Below, in pieces: positions 46,103 to 58,011 of a DNA stretch of 64,000 bases; positions within the stretch are counted from its first letter, which is position 1; each line of letters opens with the position of its first letter. Where the stretch lies: positions 248,001-312,000 of the forward strand of contig NZ_JBHYFK010000002.1 of the NCBI RefSeq assembly GCF_051859565.1, written 5' to 3'. Under the pieces are notes generated by a model that was not told the DNA's origin, searched no databases, and worked only from the letters and a program-made list of their open reading frames with translations. The DNA comes from Glycocaulis sp051859565 (GTDB lineage: Bacteria > Pseudomonadota > Alphaproteobacteria > Caulobacterales > Maricaulaceae). Both the position numbers and the translations under genes were made by a program.

Positions 46103-46128
46103 GGGTCTCCCGCCACGACGGGAGACCC
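46103..46128. repeat. GGGTCTCCCG palindrome, family 3
   Basis: Perfect 10-bp arms GGGTCTCCCG (46103-46112) and CGGGAGACCC (46119-46128) with loop CCACGA. The element at 50191-50216 has the same arm length and a near-identical loop. It lies in the 295-bp gap between ispG and the ArsC-like gene, where no coding frame was found; a further GGGTCCCC... stretch occurs at about 46193-46240. Confidence 0.7.
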
Positions 46129-46290
46129 AGAAAAAGGGTGCGGCGCGCTTGAGCGGCGATCGGTGTTCGCAATCTGACGGTATTTTGAAAATGGGTCCCC
46201 GTTCCCCGTTTTCACGAGGACAGGCGGTGCGGGGGACCCCGGTCCTTCGACGTTTGAGGGTGCTCTGGCTCTCAGCAGAAAAGAAGGCCC

Positions 46291-46641
46291 CTAAACCCCC
46301 AACTCGGTCTGCACAGCCTTCGTCCAGCCGACATGGACCGTGCTTCCCGTAACGATCACAGGGCGCTTTATAAGCGTGCGGTGTTCGTCGAGCAGGCTGG
46401 CAAGTTTGCCTGCATCATCAGCCCTCGCCTTGTCGGCGTCGGAGAGCTTGCGCCAGGTCATCGAGGCGCGGTTGATGATCTTTGCTTCACCCACAGCCCT
46501 GATCCAGCCGGGGATCAGTCCGGCCACGGAAGGCTCGGCGCGGATGTCAACGAAGGCGGGATTTCTCCCGCCTTCGCCAAGCGCGGTCATTGCCTTGCGG
46601 CAGGTCTCGCAATTTTTCAGTCCGTATACAGTAAGGCTCAT
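46291..46641 (-). CDS. ArsC/Spx-family thioredoxin-fold protein (YffB-like)
   Basis: A 116-aa protein of the ArsC-like superfamily. The N-terminal motif NCETCRKA gives a CxxC pair (Cys11, Cys14). The C-terminal segment IKRPVIV is the usual family element. True arsenate reductases have a single catalytic Cys followed by further residues, so this is more likely a YffB-like oxidoreductase than an arsenate enzyme. Its start overlaps the MAPEG gene stop by 4 bases. Confidence 0.85.
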   Translation of the reverse strand: MSLTVYGLKNCETCRKAMTALGEGGRNPAFVDIRAEPSVAGLIPGWIRAVGEAKIINRASMTWRKLSDADKARADDAGKLASLLDEHRTLIKRPVIVTGSTVHVGWTKAVQTELGV

Positions 46642-47057
46642 ACCGACAAGGCTATCAGATTGCGGATAGCGATGACAAACAGGCAGAGCGTCGCCAGCGT
46701 GTAGATGCCAAAGCGCAGGGGAATGAAGTTGATCGTGCTCTGCACCAGCGAGTGGATGATGCGCAGGATCACATAGGTCCAGGCAAAGCCGATATTGATG
46801 GCATCACCCACGCCAACGAGATGGCTGTAGGTGACGAGCGCGTAGAAAATCACCGGCTGTTCGTGCAGATGGTTATGATTGTCCGCAATCTGACGCACGC
46901 CGCGCGGCAGCACGTCCATCTCGGACTTTTCCTTCATCTTTGCAGCATTGATGCCGGCCTTCTGCATGGCCGGAATGCGCGTGGCATACATCCACACCCA
47001 CATCACCAGCGTCCAGCATACCAGCACCAGCAGCGGCACCATCATGGATTGATACAT
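46638..47057 (-). CDS. MAPEG-family membrane protein
   Basis: A 139-aa protein with four hydrophobic segments typical of membrane-associated eicosanoid/glutathione metabolism proteins. The NHLHEQPVIFYALV region corresponds to the family core with its conserved Glu-Gln-Pro. Substrates of bacterial members are unclear; glutathione-dependent detoxification is the usual suggestion. It is translationally coupled (ATGA) to the ArsC-like gene. Confidence 0.85.
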   Translation of the reverse strand: MYQSMMVPLLVLVCWTLVMWVWMYATRIPAMQKAGINAAKMKEKSEMDVLPRGVRQIADNHNHLHEQPVIFYALVTYSHLVGVGDAINIGFAWTYVILRIIHSLVQSTINFIPLRFGIYTLATLCLFVIAIRNLIALSV

Positions 47058-47288
47058 GGTCGTCTCCTCCCGTCCGGGGCGTCTGGCGCCCTCTGGTCAG
47101 GAGAGATAAGCGCGACTCTGCCCGGACGGGAAGGGGCGTCTTTTTAGTGGTGCTCCGCGCATCCGCGCGTCGCGCCTCGCACGAGCTCGGGCGCGCGTTC
47201 GCGCTTGCGGCGCTGCGCGCCGGGGTGCCAGCCTGGCCCCGTCAGGGGCCGCAAGGCCGACCGGCCGCCCGCGACTTCTCGCGGAACA

Positions 47289-47310
47289 CCGCAGCCCGGA
47301 TGGGCTGCGG
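47289..47310. repeat. Hairpin downstream of clpB
   Basis: CCGCAGCCC (47289-47297) and GGGCTGCGG (47302-47310) form a perfect 9-bp stem with loop GGAT, 15 bases beyond the clpB stop. It lacks a T-run on the clpB strand. The GC-rich stretch 47150-47285 next to it has no convincing gene. Confidence 0.55.
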
Positions 47311-47325
47311 CGCTAAAAGACCTCT

Positions 47326-49944
<2,619 letters not shown>

Positions 49945-50190
49945 GCCTTCAGGTCTCCTGAAAATGGGCAGCGAGACAAGGGGTTAGGTAAGAGCCGCCC
50001 TCTTGGAGGCACGGCCCGCCATCCCTGATGACATGCATGTAGGTGTGGCCACGAGACCACACAAGGAATGGGGGGATAAATTTGGTGGAGGGGTTGCGCG
50101 GGGCGTTGCCATGGGTCCCCACTCGGAGGGCGGGGCCCGGTTTTCTACCTATTCGGAAAATCTGCGAATTTGCCGATGCTCTCTCCGCCG

Positions 50191-50216
50191 GGGTCCCCCG
50201 CCCCGACGGGGGACCC
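50191..50216. repeat. GGGTCCCCCG palindrome, family 3
   Basis: Perfect 10-bp arms GGGTCCCCCG and CGGGGGACCC with loop CCCCGA. Same architecture as 46103-46128, differing by a compensating base pair in each arm and one loop base. Confidence 0.7.
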
Positions 50217-50304
50217 ATGGACAGGCCCGGTGGCCGGAGACCCGGTGAGTTGAACTCACGAGGCTAAAAGGTGCGCGGCAGGGATGTGTGAGCATTAAAC
50301 TTGG

Positions 50305-50324
50305 GTTCCCGCCTGCGCGGGAAC
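50305..50324. repeat. GTTCCCGC palindrome
   Basis: GTTCCCGC-CTGC-GCGGGAAC, 8-bp arms with a 4-base loop, in the setting TTGG...GACGA. This is a type of short palindrome found in many alphaproteobacterial genomes. Confidence 0.65.
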
Positions 50325-50392
50325 GACGAGGTGGAGGGTCCACGAAAAGACTCCCCGCTTCCTCCCGGCACCAATCCTGCTAGAGAAGGGCC

Positions 50393-51598
50393 ATGACACG
50401 GCTGGTCCTGAAATTTGGCGGCACTTCGATGGGCAGTCCGGAACGGATTGCCCATTCGGCCTCCATCGTGGCCGCAGAGGCGGCCAGGGGCCATCAGCTC
50501 GCCGTGGTGGTCTCTGCCATGTCCGGCGAGACAGACCGCTATCTGGGCCATGCCAGCGCACTCGGCGGCGGGCTTGGCGAGATCGAGACCGACACCGTGC
50601 TGGCCGCTGGCGAACAGGCCGCTGCCGCCCTGATGGCGCTGGCGCTGAAACAGCTGGGCCTGAAAGCGCGCTCAATCCTCGCCTGGCAATTACCGATAGA
50701 GGTGGACGGCGTGCCGGGTTCGGCGCGCATTACCGGCATTGATGGCGAGGTGCTGGAGAGCCTGCTCGGCGACGGGGTGATCCCGGTGGTGGCGGGCTAT
50801 CAGGGCGTGGATGCGCAGGGGCGCCTCGTCACGCTGGGCCGGGGCGGGACGGATCTGTCAGCAGCCGCGATTGCGGCGGCCATAGGCGCCGAGTGCGACA
50901 TCTACACCGATGTCGATGGGGTGTTCACCACTGATCCGCGTATTGAGCCCAAAGCCACGCGCCTGGCGCGCATCTCCCATGACGAGATGCTGGAGCTGGC
51001 GGCGATGGGCGCGAAGGTTCTGCAGACCCGCTCTGTCGAATACGCCAAGGCCAAGGGCGTGGCGATGCGGGTGAAATCCAGCTTTGCCGCGCCGGGGGCG
51101 AGCATCGGTACGCAGGTGTTGAGCGAGAGCGCGCTGGCCGAACGGCGCGTCGTGTCCGGCATTGCCTATGCCCGCGCGCAGGCGCGCATCGCGCTGCCGG
51201 GCATTGAGGACAGCGCCAGCGGGCCGGGCGGCGTGTTTGCCGCGCTGGCGGGGGCGGGCGTGCATGTCGACATGATCGTGCAGGGCCGGGCGCGTTCGGG
51301 CGGGTCCAATCTGGAATTTTCGGTGGAGCGGCGTGATCTGCGCGCCGCCCTGCAGGCGCTGGCCGGGCATGAGGGACTGGCTTCAGAGGTGGGCCTTGCC
51401 AAGGTGTCGGTGGTCGGTACGGGCCTTCGCGGACGGGCGGACGTGGCGCGCACGCTCTATGGTGTGCTGGAGCGCGAGGCGATTGAGGTGCGCATGCTGG
51501 CAACTTCAGAGATCAAGATTTCAGCACTCGTGAACGAAGATGCGCTAGAACGGGCGGTCCGCGCCCTTCATGCAGCCTATAGGCTGGACGAGGCTTGA
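50393..51598 (+). CDS. lysC: Aspartate kinase
   Basis: A 401-aa enzyme for the first step of the lysine, threonine and methionine pathway. The kinase domain begins LVLKFGGTSMGS, with the aspartate site GRGGTDLSA and DVDGVFTTDPR. The last about 150 residues form two ACT domains for feedback control by lysine and/or threonine. There is no internal start or fused homoserine dehydrogenase. Its stop is 76 bases before ptsP. Confidence 0.95.
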   Translation: MTRLVLKFGGTSMGSPERIAHSASIVAAEAARGHQLAVVVSAMSGETDRYLGHASALGGGLGEIETDTVLAAGEQAAAALMALALKQLGLKARSILAWQLPIEVDGVPGSARITGIDGEVLESLLGDGVIPVVAGYQGVDAQGRLVTLGRGGTDLSAAAIAAAIGAECDIYTDVDGVFTTDPRIEPKATRLARISHDEMLELAAMGAKVLQTRSVEYAKAKGVAMRVKSSFAAPGASIGTQVLSESALAERRVVSGIAYARAQARIALPGIEDSASGPGGVFAALAGAGVHVDMIVQGRARSGGSNLEFSVERRDLRAALQALAGHEGLASEVGLAKVSVVGTGLRGRADVARTLYGVLEREAIEVRMLATSEIKISALVNEDALERAVRALHAAYRLDEA

Positions 51599-51674
51599 CG
51601 TCAGGGGCGAAAGGGGCCACTGCCCCGCGCAATACCTGACATTGCCCGCCCGCAGCCACGGGACCACTAGAACC

Positions 51675-54002
51675 ATGACGCTGGAAAAGCCCATGCTGGA
51701 CAGGACGGGCCTGCGCGGACCGCGCCGGCTCCTGCAGCGCATCCGCGATCTGATGGCGCAGCAGGATCAGGCGCAGGCGCGCCTTGACCGGCTGACGCGC
51801 ATCATCGCCGAGGAAACCGGCTCTGATGTGTGCTCGATCTATCTGGTCCTGCCCAGCGGCGCGCTGGAGCTGTCGGCGACGCACGGCCTGAAGGCAGAAG
51901 CGGTTCACTCTCTCCGCCTGGCGCGAGATGAGGGCCTGGTGGGTCTTGTCGCCCAGAGGGCGCGGCCCCTGTCGGTGGAAGACGCCCCGGCCCACCCGCG
52001 CTTTGCCTACAAGCCTGAAACCGGCGAAGAACCCTTCAAGAGCTTTGTCGGTGTGCCGGTCTTGCGCGGCGGGCGTCTGGTCGGGGTGCTGACCGCCCAG
52101 TCCAAATCGGCGCGGCCCAGCACCGAAGAGGAAATCGAGACGCTGCAGACGGTCGCCATGCTGCTGGCCGAGATCGTGGCGTCGGGCGAGCTTATTCGCG
52201 CCGAAGCGTTTTCTGATCTTGAACTGCGCGCATCGGGGCCGGAGCGCTATGCCGGTGCGGCGTTGGCGCCGGGCATCGCCATGGGCGTGGCGGTGGTTCA
52301 CGAGCCGCACGTTGCGCCTGCCCGCATGATCGCAGAGGATGCGGAGGCAGAAGAGGTGCGTCTGGATTCGGCGATTGCCGATCTGCGGCGCGGGCTCGAT
52401 GAATTGCTGGAATCGGGGCGCGCGCCCATCGGCACGCCCTCGCGCGATGTGCTCGATGCCTACCGCATGTTCGCCCATGACCGGGGCTGGACCGGCCAGC
52501 TGCGCGAGGCGGTGCGCTCGGGCCTGACCGCAGAGGCCGCGGTCGAGCGGGTGCGCAATGAACACCGCGCCAGGCTGATGAAGGCGCGCGAAGCCCATTT
52601 CCGCGAGCGCCTGCATGACCTGGAAGACCTTGCCAACCGGCTGCTGCGCCATCTGGCGGGGCCGGACGCGGTGCGGGCGCTGGCCGATCTGCCGCCCAAT
52701 GCCATCCTCGTTGCCCGCTCCATAGGCCCGGCCGAGCTGATGGAGCTGGACCGCTCACGCCTGGCGGGGCTGGCCACGGAAGAAGGCTCTGCCACCAGCC
52801 ATGCGGCCATTGTCGCCAAGGCGCTGGGCATACCCATGGTGGGGCAGGTGGAAGGCGCGCTGGACCGGGTGGAAGATGGCGACACGCTCATCATCGATGG
52901 CGAGTTTGGCATATTGCATGTGCGTCCCGGCGAGGAGGTACTGACCGCCTATGCCGAGCGGATGGAGGGCCTCTCCCGGGCGAACCTGGCCTATGCGGCG
53001 CGGCGCGACGAGCCAGCAGTGACCGCCGATGGCGTGGCCATGGAATTGTCGATGAATGCCGGCCTGCTGATCGAGATGCCGCGCCTTGCTGAAACGGGCG
53101 CGGCGGGCGTGGGCCTGTTCCGCACCGAGTTTCAGTTCATGATCTCCCACACCCTGCCGCGCGTGCCAGCCCAGATCGAGATGTACAAGGCGGTCCTGAA
53201 AGCGGCGGGCGGCAGGCCGGTCGTGTTCCGCACGCTCGATCTTGGCGGCGACAAGGTGACGCGCTTCATCCCCGAAATGCGCGAGCCCAATCCGGCGCTG
53301 GGCTGGCGGGCGCTGCGCATGGGGCTCGACCGGCCTGCGCTCACCCGATACCAGCTGCGCGCCCTTGTCAGGGCGAGCGCAGGGCAGGGGCTGAAAGTCC
53401 TCTTTCCCATGGTGGCCGATATTGGCGAGCTGTCGCGCGCGCGCGATCTTCTCTATACCGAGCTGGAACTGGCCCGGCGCCATGGCCACGGCGTGCCGGA
53501 GCGGGTTGAAACCGGGCTGATGATCGAGACGCCGGCCGTGGCCTTCGCCCCGGAGCCCTATCTGGCCTTGTGTGACTTTGCCGCCGTGGGCGCCAATGAC
53601 CTGATGCAGTACTTCTTCGCGGCTGACCGGCAAAACCCGCAAGTGGCCCAGCGCTACGACGTGCTGAACCCGGCGCCGCTCGCCCTGCTTCAATCGGTCC
53701 GCGAGGCGTGTGACGCGGCCGGCAAGCCGGTTTCTGTATGCGGTGAAATGGCCGGAAAGCCGCTAGAGGCCTGCGTTCTGGCCGGTCTTGGTTACCGGCG
53801 ATTGTCCATGTCGGCGGCCAGTATCGGCCCGGTAAAGGCGGCGCTGGCAGAATGTGATGCGGGCCGTCTTGGCATCTGGCTTGCAGGCGAGATCGCCACA
53901 AAGCGTCCCGATACGGATAAATCGTTGAGGCACAAGCTGATCGCTGCTGCGCAAGAAGCCGGAATTTCTTCACGACTTGTTGATAACCGTGCTGCATTTT
54001 GA
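51675..54002 (+). CDS. ptsP: Phosphoenolpyruvate-protein phosphotransferase EI-Ntr
   Basis: A 775-aa first enzyme of the nitrogen phosphotransferase system. An N-terminal GAF domain (about 20-165), which senses nitrogen status in this family, precedes the PEP-utilising EI domains. The phospho-accepting His376 is in GSATSHAAIVAKALG. The PEP site FRTEFQFM and the cysteine segment VCGEMAGKPLE are present. The ATG at 51675 is chosen because upstream codons lack family residues and overlap lysC. lysC-ptsP order is common in alphaproteobacteria. Confidence 0.94.
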   Translation: MTLEKPMLDRTGLRGPRRLLQRIRDLMAQQDQAQARLDRLTRIIAEETGSDVCSIYLVLPSGALELSATHGLKAEAVHSLRLARDEGLVGLVAQRARPLSVEDAPAHPRFAYKPETGEEPFKSFVGVPVLRGGRLVGVLTAQSKSARPSTEEEIETLQTVAMLLAEIVASGELIRAEAFSDLELRASGPERYAGAALAPGIAMGVAVVHEPHVAPARMIAEDAEAEEVRLDSAIADLRRGLDELLESGRAPIGTPSRDVLDAYRMFAHDRGWTGQLREAVRSGLTAEAAVERVRNEHRARLMKAREAHFRERLHDLEDLANRLLRHLAGPDAVRALADLPPNAILVARSIGPAELMELDRSRLAGLATEEGSATSHAAIVAKALGIPMVGQVEGALDRVEDGDTLIIDGEFGILHVRPGEEVLTAYAERMEGLSRANLAYAARRDEPAVTADGVAMELSMNAGLLIEMPRLAETGAAGVGLFRTEFQFMISHTLPRVPAQIEMYKAVLKAAGGRPVVFRTLDLGGDKVTRFIPEMREPNPALGWRALRMGLDRPALTRYQLRALVRASAGQGLKVLFPMVADIGELSRARDLLYTELELARRHGHGVPERVETGLMIETPAVAFAPEPYLALCDFAAVGANDLMQYFFAADRQNPQVAQRYDVLNPAPLALLQSVREACDAAGKPVSVCGEMAGKPLEACVLAGLGYRRLSMSAASIGPVKAALAECDAGRLGIWLAGEIATKRPDTDKSLRHKLIAAAQEAGISSRLVDNRAAF

Positions 54003-54099
54003 TTTAATCTGCTTGCGTTGGGATCAAAAAGTCACACCAAGTGGCCTTGAGTCAGCGCGAGTGGTGAGGGGAAGCCGCCGTCAGGCGGTTTAAATTGCG

Positions 54100-54990
54100 A
54101 TGCAAAAGCTGGCCGGTCAGGTAGCAGGAAGTCAGTACGTGCCCATGGATGCTGTTTTCGCCAATGCCCCGGTGGCACCTTGTGGCCCCGTGAGCATCGG
54201 TGACACCTTGCGTCAGGCGCGGTTGAAACATGGCTGGACGCTGGATTCCGCCGCTGCCCGCACCCGCATCAAGCGCGATTATCTCGAAGCCCTCGAAGCG
54301 ATGGATCCGCGCGGCCTGCCCTCGCGCGCCTATACGATTGGTTATCTGCGCGCCTATGCCGGCTTCCTTGAGCTGAACGTCACCGACGTGGTGGAGCAGT
54401 TCAAGCTGGAGGTGGAGTGCGATACGGGCCGCGCCCAGCCGACCGCTCCGAGGAAAAAACGCGAATTCAAACTGCCCAAGGGCGTTATCGGCGCCGTTGT
54501 CATTCTGGGCAGCGTGCTGGCCGCGACGAGCTGGTATGGCGTGCACATCACCCGCACCGGCGCGTTTGCCGACGCGCCCGACGCCGCTACACTGCTGGCC
54601 ATGCCACGCCCTGTGGTGGAATCCAGCCGTGCGCCCGACCCGGCCCAGATCTGGGCCGGTCTGCCGACCGCCCATGCGCCCGAGGCGCTGGTCTTTACCG
54701 CCATTTCGCCGGTGACGCTGGAAGTGCGTGATGGCTCTGGCCGGGTGTTGTTTGCGCGCGAGATGGAGGCCGGTGCCTCCTGGCGTGCGCCGGACGAGGC
54801 CGGGCTTGAAGTCTCTGCCACCGATGCCGGCGCTGTGCGCGTGCGTTCGGGCGCGCAGGATATCGGGGTGCTGGGCAATTCCGGGCAGATACTGGAATCG
54901 CTGCCCATGGACAATTTCGTGCGCAACTGGCGCGCGGCGCGTGCCGACAGCACGCCGGTGATCGGCGCAGGCGCTGGCGCAGGCCGGTAG
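54100..54990 (+). CDS. RodZ-like helix-turn-helix membrane protein
   Basis: A 296-aa protein. A cytoplasmic helix-turn-helix domain (about 32-105, IGDTLRQARLKHGWTLDSAA, then YTIGYLRAYAGFL) is followed by a basic stretch KKREFKLPKG, one transmembrane segment (about 127-148) and a periplasmic DUF4115-like beta domain. This is the RodZ architecture; RodZ links MreB to the cell-wall machinery. A start at ATG 54145 is also possible. Confidence 0.85.
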   Translation: MQKLAGQVAGSQYVPMDAVFANAPVAPCGPVSIGDTLRQARLKHGWTLDSAAARTRIKRDYLEALEAMDPRGLPSRAYTIGYLRAYAGFLELNVTDVVEQFKLEVECDTGRAQPTAPRKKREFKLPKGVIGAVVILGSVLAATSWYGVHITRTGAFADAPDAATLLAMPRPVVESSRAPDPAQIWAGLPTAHAPEALVFTAISPVTLEVRDGSGRVLFAREMEAGASWRAPDEAGLEVSATDAGAVRVRSGAQDIGVLGNSGQILESLPMDNFVRNWRAARADSTPVIGAGAGAGR

Positions 54991-54998
54991 GCTTTTCC

Positions 54999-55040
54999 GG
55001 CCACAGGTCCCGGATGGCCCTGCGGGCCTCCGGGATTTCA
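54999..55040. repeat. Half of the family 1 double-hairpin element, inverted
   Basis: Single hairpin GGTCCCGGATGGCCC...GGGCCTCCGGGATTTCA. With the next base it is identical over 41 bp to the reverse complement of 23773-23813, although the two sites are 31 kb apart. Confidence 0.75.
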
Positions 55041-55061
55041 GCAAAGTACAAACATCATCAT

Positions 55062-55131
55062 TGAACCCCCGGAACCGCGAAGCGGTATCCGTGGCCTCGT
55101 GCCATATCCCGGCTCTCCGCCCCGCATTTCA
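55062..55131. repeat. Shortened family 1 double-hairpin element
   Basis: It starts TTGAACCCCCGGAACCGCG and ends GCATTTCA, in the orientation of the 5.3 kb copy. The first hairpin is imperfect and the second is truncated. It lies directly after the half element in the gap before ubiG. Confidence 0.6.
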
Positions 55132-55228
55132 GGCGGCGGCATTTTACCTCACTCACAGCCCTTAACGCGCGCGCGTGCCAGCGTATATTGGCCGGTGCGA
55201 TTACCGTTCCCGCACCGCAGGATGTCCC

Positions 55229-55987
55229 ATGGCCCAGTCAAGCTCGCCTGAAACCCTCTCCAGCCCCTCCATCGATCCGGCGGAGGTGGAGAAGTTCTCA
55301 CGCATGGCTGCCGAGTGGTGGGATCCCAAATCCAAGTTCGCGCCGCTGCACAAATTCAATCCGGCGCGCCTCACCTGGATACGCGAGCGCCTGTGCGCCC
55401 ATTTCGCCCGTGAGGGCCGCGAGCCGCTGGCGGGGCTTGAGCTTCTCGATATTGGCTGCGGGGGCGGGCTGGTGTCTGAACCGATGGCGCGTCTGGGCGC
55501 CAAGGTGACGGGGGTGGATGCCGCCGAGCCCAATATCAAGACCGCGCTGGTGCATGCCCGCGAGGCGGGTCTCGAAATCGGCTACCGCCACGGCACGGCA
55601 GAGCAGTTGCTGGAGGCCGAAGGGCCGGGCCGGTTTGATGCCGTGCTCAATCTGGAAGTCGTCGAGCATGTCGCCGATCCGGAGCAGTTCCTTGCCGACT
55701 GCGCGGCGCTGGTAAAGCCCGGCGGGATAATGATTGTCGGGACGATCAACCGTACCAGCCGCGCCTTCGTGACGGCGATTTTTGGCGCGGAATATGTGCT
55801 GGGCTGGCTGCCGCGCGGCACGCACCGCTTTGGAAAGCTGGTAAAGCCCGAAGAGGTGGAGGCCGCGCTGAAAACTGCGGGCCTTGCGCCCGAAACGCCG
55901 GTGGGCGTCAGCTATAACCCGCTGAAAGACAGCTTCTTCATCAGCACTGATGCTGGCGTGAACTATCTGATGGCGGCCACGAAGTAG
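55229..55987 (+). CDS. ubiG: Ubiquinone biosynthesis O-methyltransferase UbiG
   Basis: A 252-aa SAM methyltransferase that makes two O-methylations in ubiquinone synthesis. The SAM site is LLDIGCGGGLVSEPMARLGA; FSRMAAEWWDPKSKFAPLHKFNP near the N-terminus and INRTSRAFVTAIFGAEYVL in the middle are typical of UbiG. The ATG at 55229 follows CAGGATG; the frame upstream is not conserved-looking. Confidence 0.95.
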   Translation: MAQSSSPETLSSPSIDPAEVEKFSRMAAEWWDPKSKFAPLHKFNPARLTWIRERLCAHFAREGREPLAGLELLDIGCGGGLVSEPMARLGAKVTGVDAAEPNIKTALVHAREAGLEIGYRHGTAEQLLEAEGPGRFDAVLNLEVVEHVADPEQFLADCAALVKPGGIMIVGTINRTSRAFVTAIFGAEYVLGWLPRGTHRFGKLVKPEEVEAALKTAGLAPETPVGVSYNPLKDSFFISTDAGVNYLMAATK

Positions 55988-56002
55988 GCGCGGGCGGTAC
56001 CG

Positions 56003-57481
56003 TTACGGCCGTGCGCTGGCCCCGGAACCGGCGCTGACGCGGCGTTCCTCGCTGCGCTCGGCAACCAGAACGGGCTGGGGCTCTTCCTCACGCGCTGCCG
56101 GAGCCTGATCGCGCAGGGCGATGATCCGGTCACGCTCGGCGCGGAACACGTTCAGCTCATTGCTCTCCAGGCGGCGGCCCGTCGGCAGGTCCAGACTCAT
56201 CGGGTTCAGCGGGCGGCCATTGAGGTGCACCTCATAGTGCAGGTGCGGGCCGGTGGAGGCGCCGGTCGTGCCGACATAGCCGATGGTCTGGCCTTGCGTG
56301 ACGCGCGTGCCGGCGCGGATGCCGCGGGCAAAGCCGTTCAGGTGCGCGTAGGCGGTCTGATAGCCGTTGGCGTGGCGGATGCGGATATAGTTGCCGAATG
56401 TGCCAAACCAGTCGGCGCGTTCCACCGTGCCACTACCGGCGGCGTAGATAGGCGTCCCGGTCGGGGCGGCGAAATCCGTGCCATTATGGGGCCGGTTGGT
56501 GCGGCGGATCGGGTGGAAGCGCATGCCGAACTGGCTGGAGATGCGCGCGCCATTGATCGGCATTTTCATCAGCAGGCGCGCCGCGCTCTCGCCTTCGGCG
56601 GTGTAGTAGCCAATATCGCCGTCCGGGGCTTCGTAGCGGAAATACTCCAGCGGACGGCCCCGGCCCTCGAATGTCATGTAGAGAATGCGGCCGGTACGGA
56701 TCACTTCGCCCGCGCGGTTGGTATAGCGCTCGAACACGATGTCGAACGTGTCGCCATAGCGGATGGTGCGGAAGTCCACCGCGTGGCCCAGCACCAGCGC
56801 CATGTCGGTGACGATGCGGTCGGTCGCGCCGGCATTCAGCGCGGCGGCGTACAGGCTGGAGGAAATCTCGCCGCGGGCGCGCACGATTTCGCGCTCGACG
56901 GTCATGACGGCTTCGCGGGTGCGGTACTGGCCGTCGGCGGTGCGCGCGACGGTCAGTGTGCGCTCCTGGTCGGGACGGAAGGAAATGCCGGTCAGGGTAA
57001 GGCCGCTCTCTTCGTCGGCCGATATGCGCTGCAAGGGATCGCGCTCGAAGAAGAGGTTGAGCGACTGCCCTGCGCGAAGTGATCGGGCGGGGTAGATGGG
57101 ATCCAGCGCAGCAATGGCGCGGGCCGCGTCAATGCGGCTGGCGCCGGCCTCGGCCAGCACGCTGGCAAAGGTCTGGCCGGAACGGACCGTCACTTCGGCA
57201 GCCATCAGCACGGGACAGTCGATGCAATTGGCGAAGACAGCGTGTTCGGCCATCACCATGTCGTCGAGGGTGAGGGCGGCTTCAGCCGCCTCAGCCATCA
57301 GGGCCGCACCCGCCGGATCAAGCCCGCCCGTTTCCGGCGCCGCGGCCGAGGCGGAGGTGCCTGCCATGGTCCGGCTGACCAGTATGGCCGCTACAAGCAG
57401 CAGCGCCATGGTCAGTGTGGCAAAGAAAACCAGCGCACGAGAGCGGTGGGCGTCAGCGAGGCGGACGTCAAAACCGGACAT
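56003..57481 (-). CDS. M23-family (LytM-type) peptidoglycan endopeptidase
   Basis: A 492-aa envelope protein with one N-terminal membrane segment (about 15-38), a long linker and OapA/LysM-like region (about 95-330), and a C-terminal M23 domain (about 345-450). The zinc motif starts HNGTDFAAPTG and ends HLHYEVHLNG, both with the ligand histidines intact, so it should be catalytically active. Cleavage of peptide cross-links during growth or division is the likely role. It is convergent with ubiG. Confidence 0.9.
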   Translation of the reverse strand: MSGFDVRLADAHRSRALVFFATLTMALLLVAAILVSRTMAGTSASAAAPETGGLDPAGAALMAEAAEAALTLDDMVMAEHAVFANCIDCPVLMAAEVTVRSGQTFASVLAEAGASRIDAARAIAALDPIYPARSLRAGQSLNLFFERDPLQRISADEESGLTLTGISFRPDQERTLTVARTADGQYRTREAVMTVEREIVRARGEISSSLYAAALNAGATDRIVTDMALVLGHAVDFRTIRYGDTFDIVFERYTNRAGEVIRTGRILYMTFEGRGRPLEYFRYEAPDGDIGYYTAEGESAARLLMKMPINGARISSQFGMRFHPIRRTNRPHNGTDFAAPTGTPIYAAGSGTVERADWFGTFGNYIRIRHANGYQTAYAHLNGFARGIRAGTRVTQGQTIGYVGTTGASTGPHLHYEVHLNGRPLNPMSLDLPTGRRLESNELNVFRAERDRIIALRDQAPAAREEEPQPVLVAERSEERRVSAGSGASARP

Positions 57482-57660
57482 GCGTATTATTTCCCTCTTC
57501 CCGCGCGGTTGGTCATCAGCCGCCAGTCCAGCAAGGCAAGATGCAGGCCAACATCACCCCCCGTGACATGCTGTCATCTTTCCCGGACCGTGCCGGAGCG
57601 GCACACACAGTGACAAGGACGAATCGACTTGCCAAGGGGGCATGTGTGCCGCAGGCAAGG

Positions 57661-57676
57661 TTAATGTCTCCCTTAA
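57661..57676. promoter_or_regulatory. TTAA-N8-TTAA site, near-match to a CtrA box
   Basis: TTAA at 57661-57664 and TTAACC at 57673-57678 lie between the divergent M23 and small membrane protein genes. The CtrA consensus is TTAA-N7-TTAA, so the spacing is one base too long. Confidence 0.25.
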
Positions 57677-57724
57677 CCACAATGCATGTTATGCATCCCG
57701 GTGCAGCGCACAGGAAGGATATTT

Positions 57725-57946
57725 ATGAAAACCTGGCTTTTGGCGGTGGTTCTGGGCGCGATGCTCATCGGCGCGATTGCATTATCGGCCCGGCTTTGGA
57801 TGAGCATGGATAATGCAGTCGGCGGGCATGGCTGGGCCGCGCTGGTCATCGGCGCGGTGCTGACCTTCGTGGTCGGGGCAGGGCTGATGGCGCTGGTCTT
57901 CTTCTCTTCGCGGCGCGGCTATGACGAGGACGACCGCGAGCCGTAG
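57725..57946 (+). CDS. Small membrane protein, 73 aa
   Basis: A short protein with two transmembrane segments (about 4-22 and 33-58) and an acidic tail (DEDDREP). AGGAAGG lies just upstream of the ATG. Divergent from the M23 gene and 53 bases before chpT. I do not recognise the family. Confidence 0.7.
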   Translation: MKTWLLAVVLGAMLIGAIALSARLWMSMDNAVGGHGWAALVIGAVLTFVVGAGLMALVFFSSRRGYDEDDREP

Positions 57947-58011
57947 GCACCCGGAGGTCCCGCACACGCGTTAACCCTTTCGCGATCGAGAATCGGATAA
58001 TGCTTGGCGCC

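Larger units (their letters stand above)
49945..50392. other. Gene-free 448-bp divergent region between clpB and lysC
   Basis: No coding frame is convincing. It includes the inverted repeat GTGTGG/CCACAC near 50044-50064, the palindrome at 50191-50216 and the one at 50305-50324. Control elements for clpB (minus strand) and lysC (plus strand) must lie here. Confidence 0.5.

Noticed and set aside
46291..46641. Arsenate reductase annotation
   Set aside because: The CxxC motif and lack of arsenic genes nearby fit a YffB/Spx-like protein better.
49945..50060. Heat-shock (sigma-32) promoter for clpB
   Set aside because: A CTTG-like box exists on the minus strand, but the -10 element and spacing do not match well enough to call.
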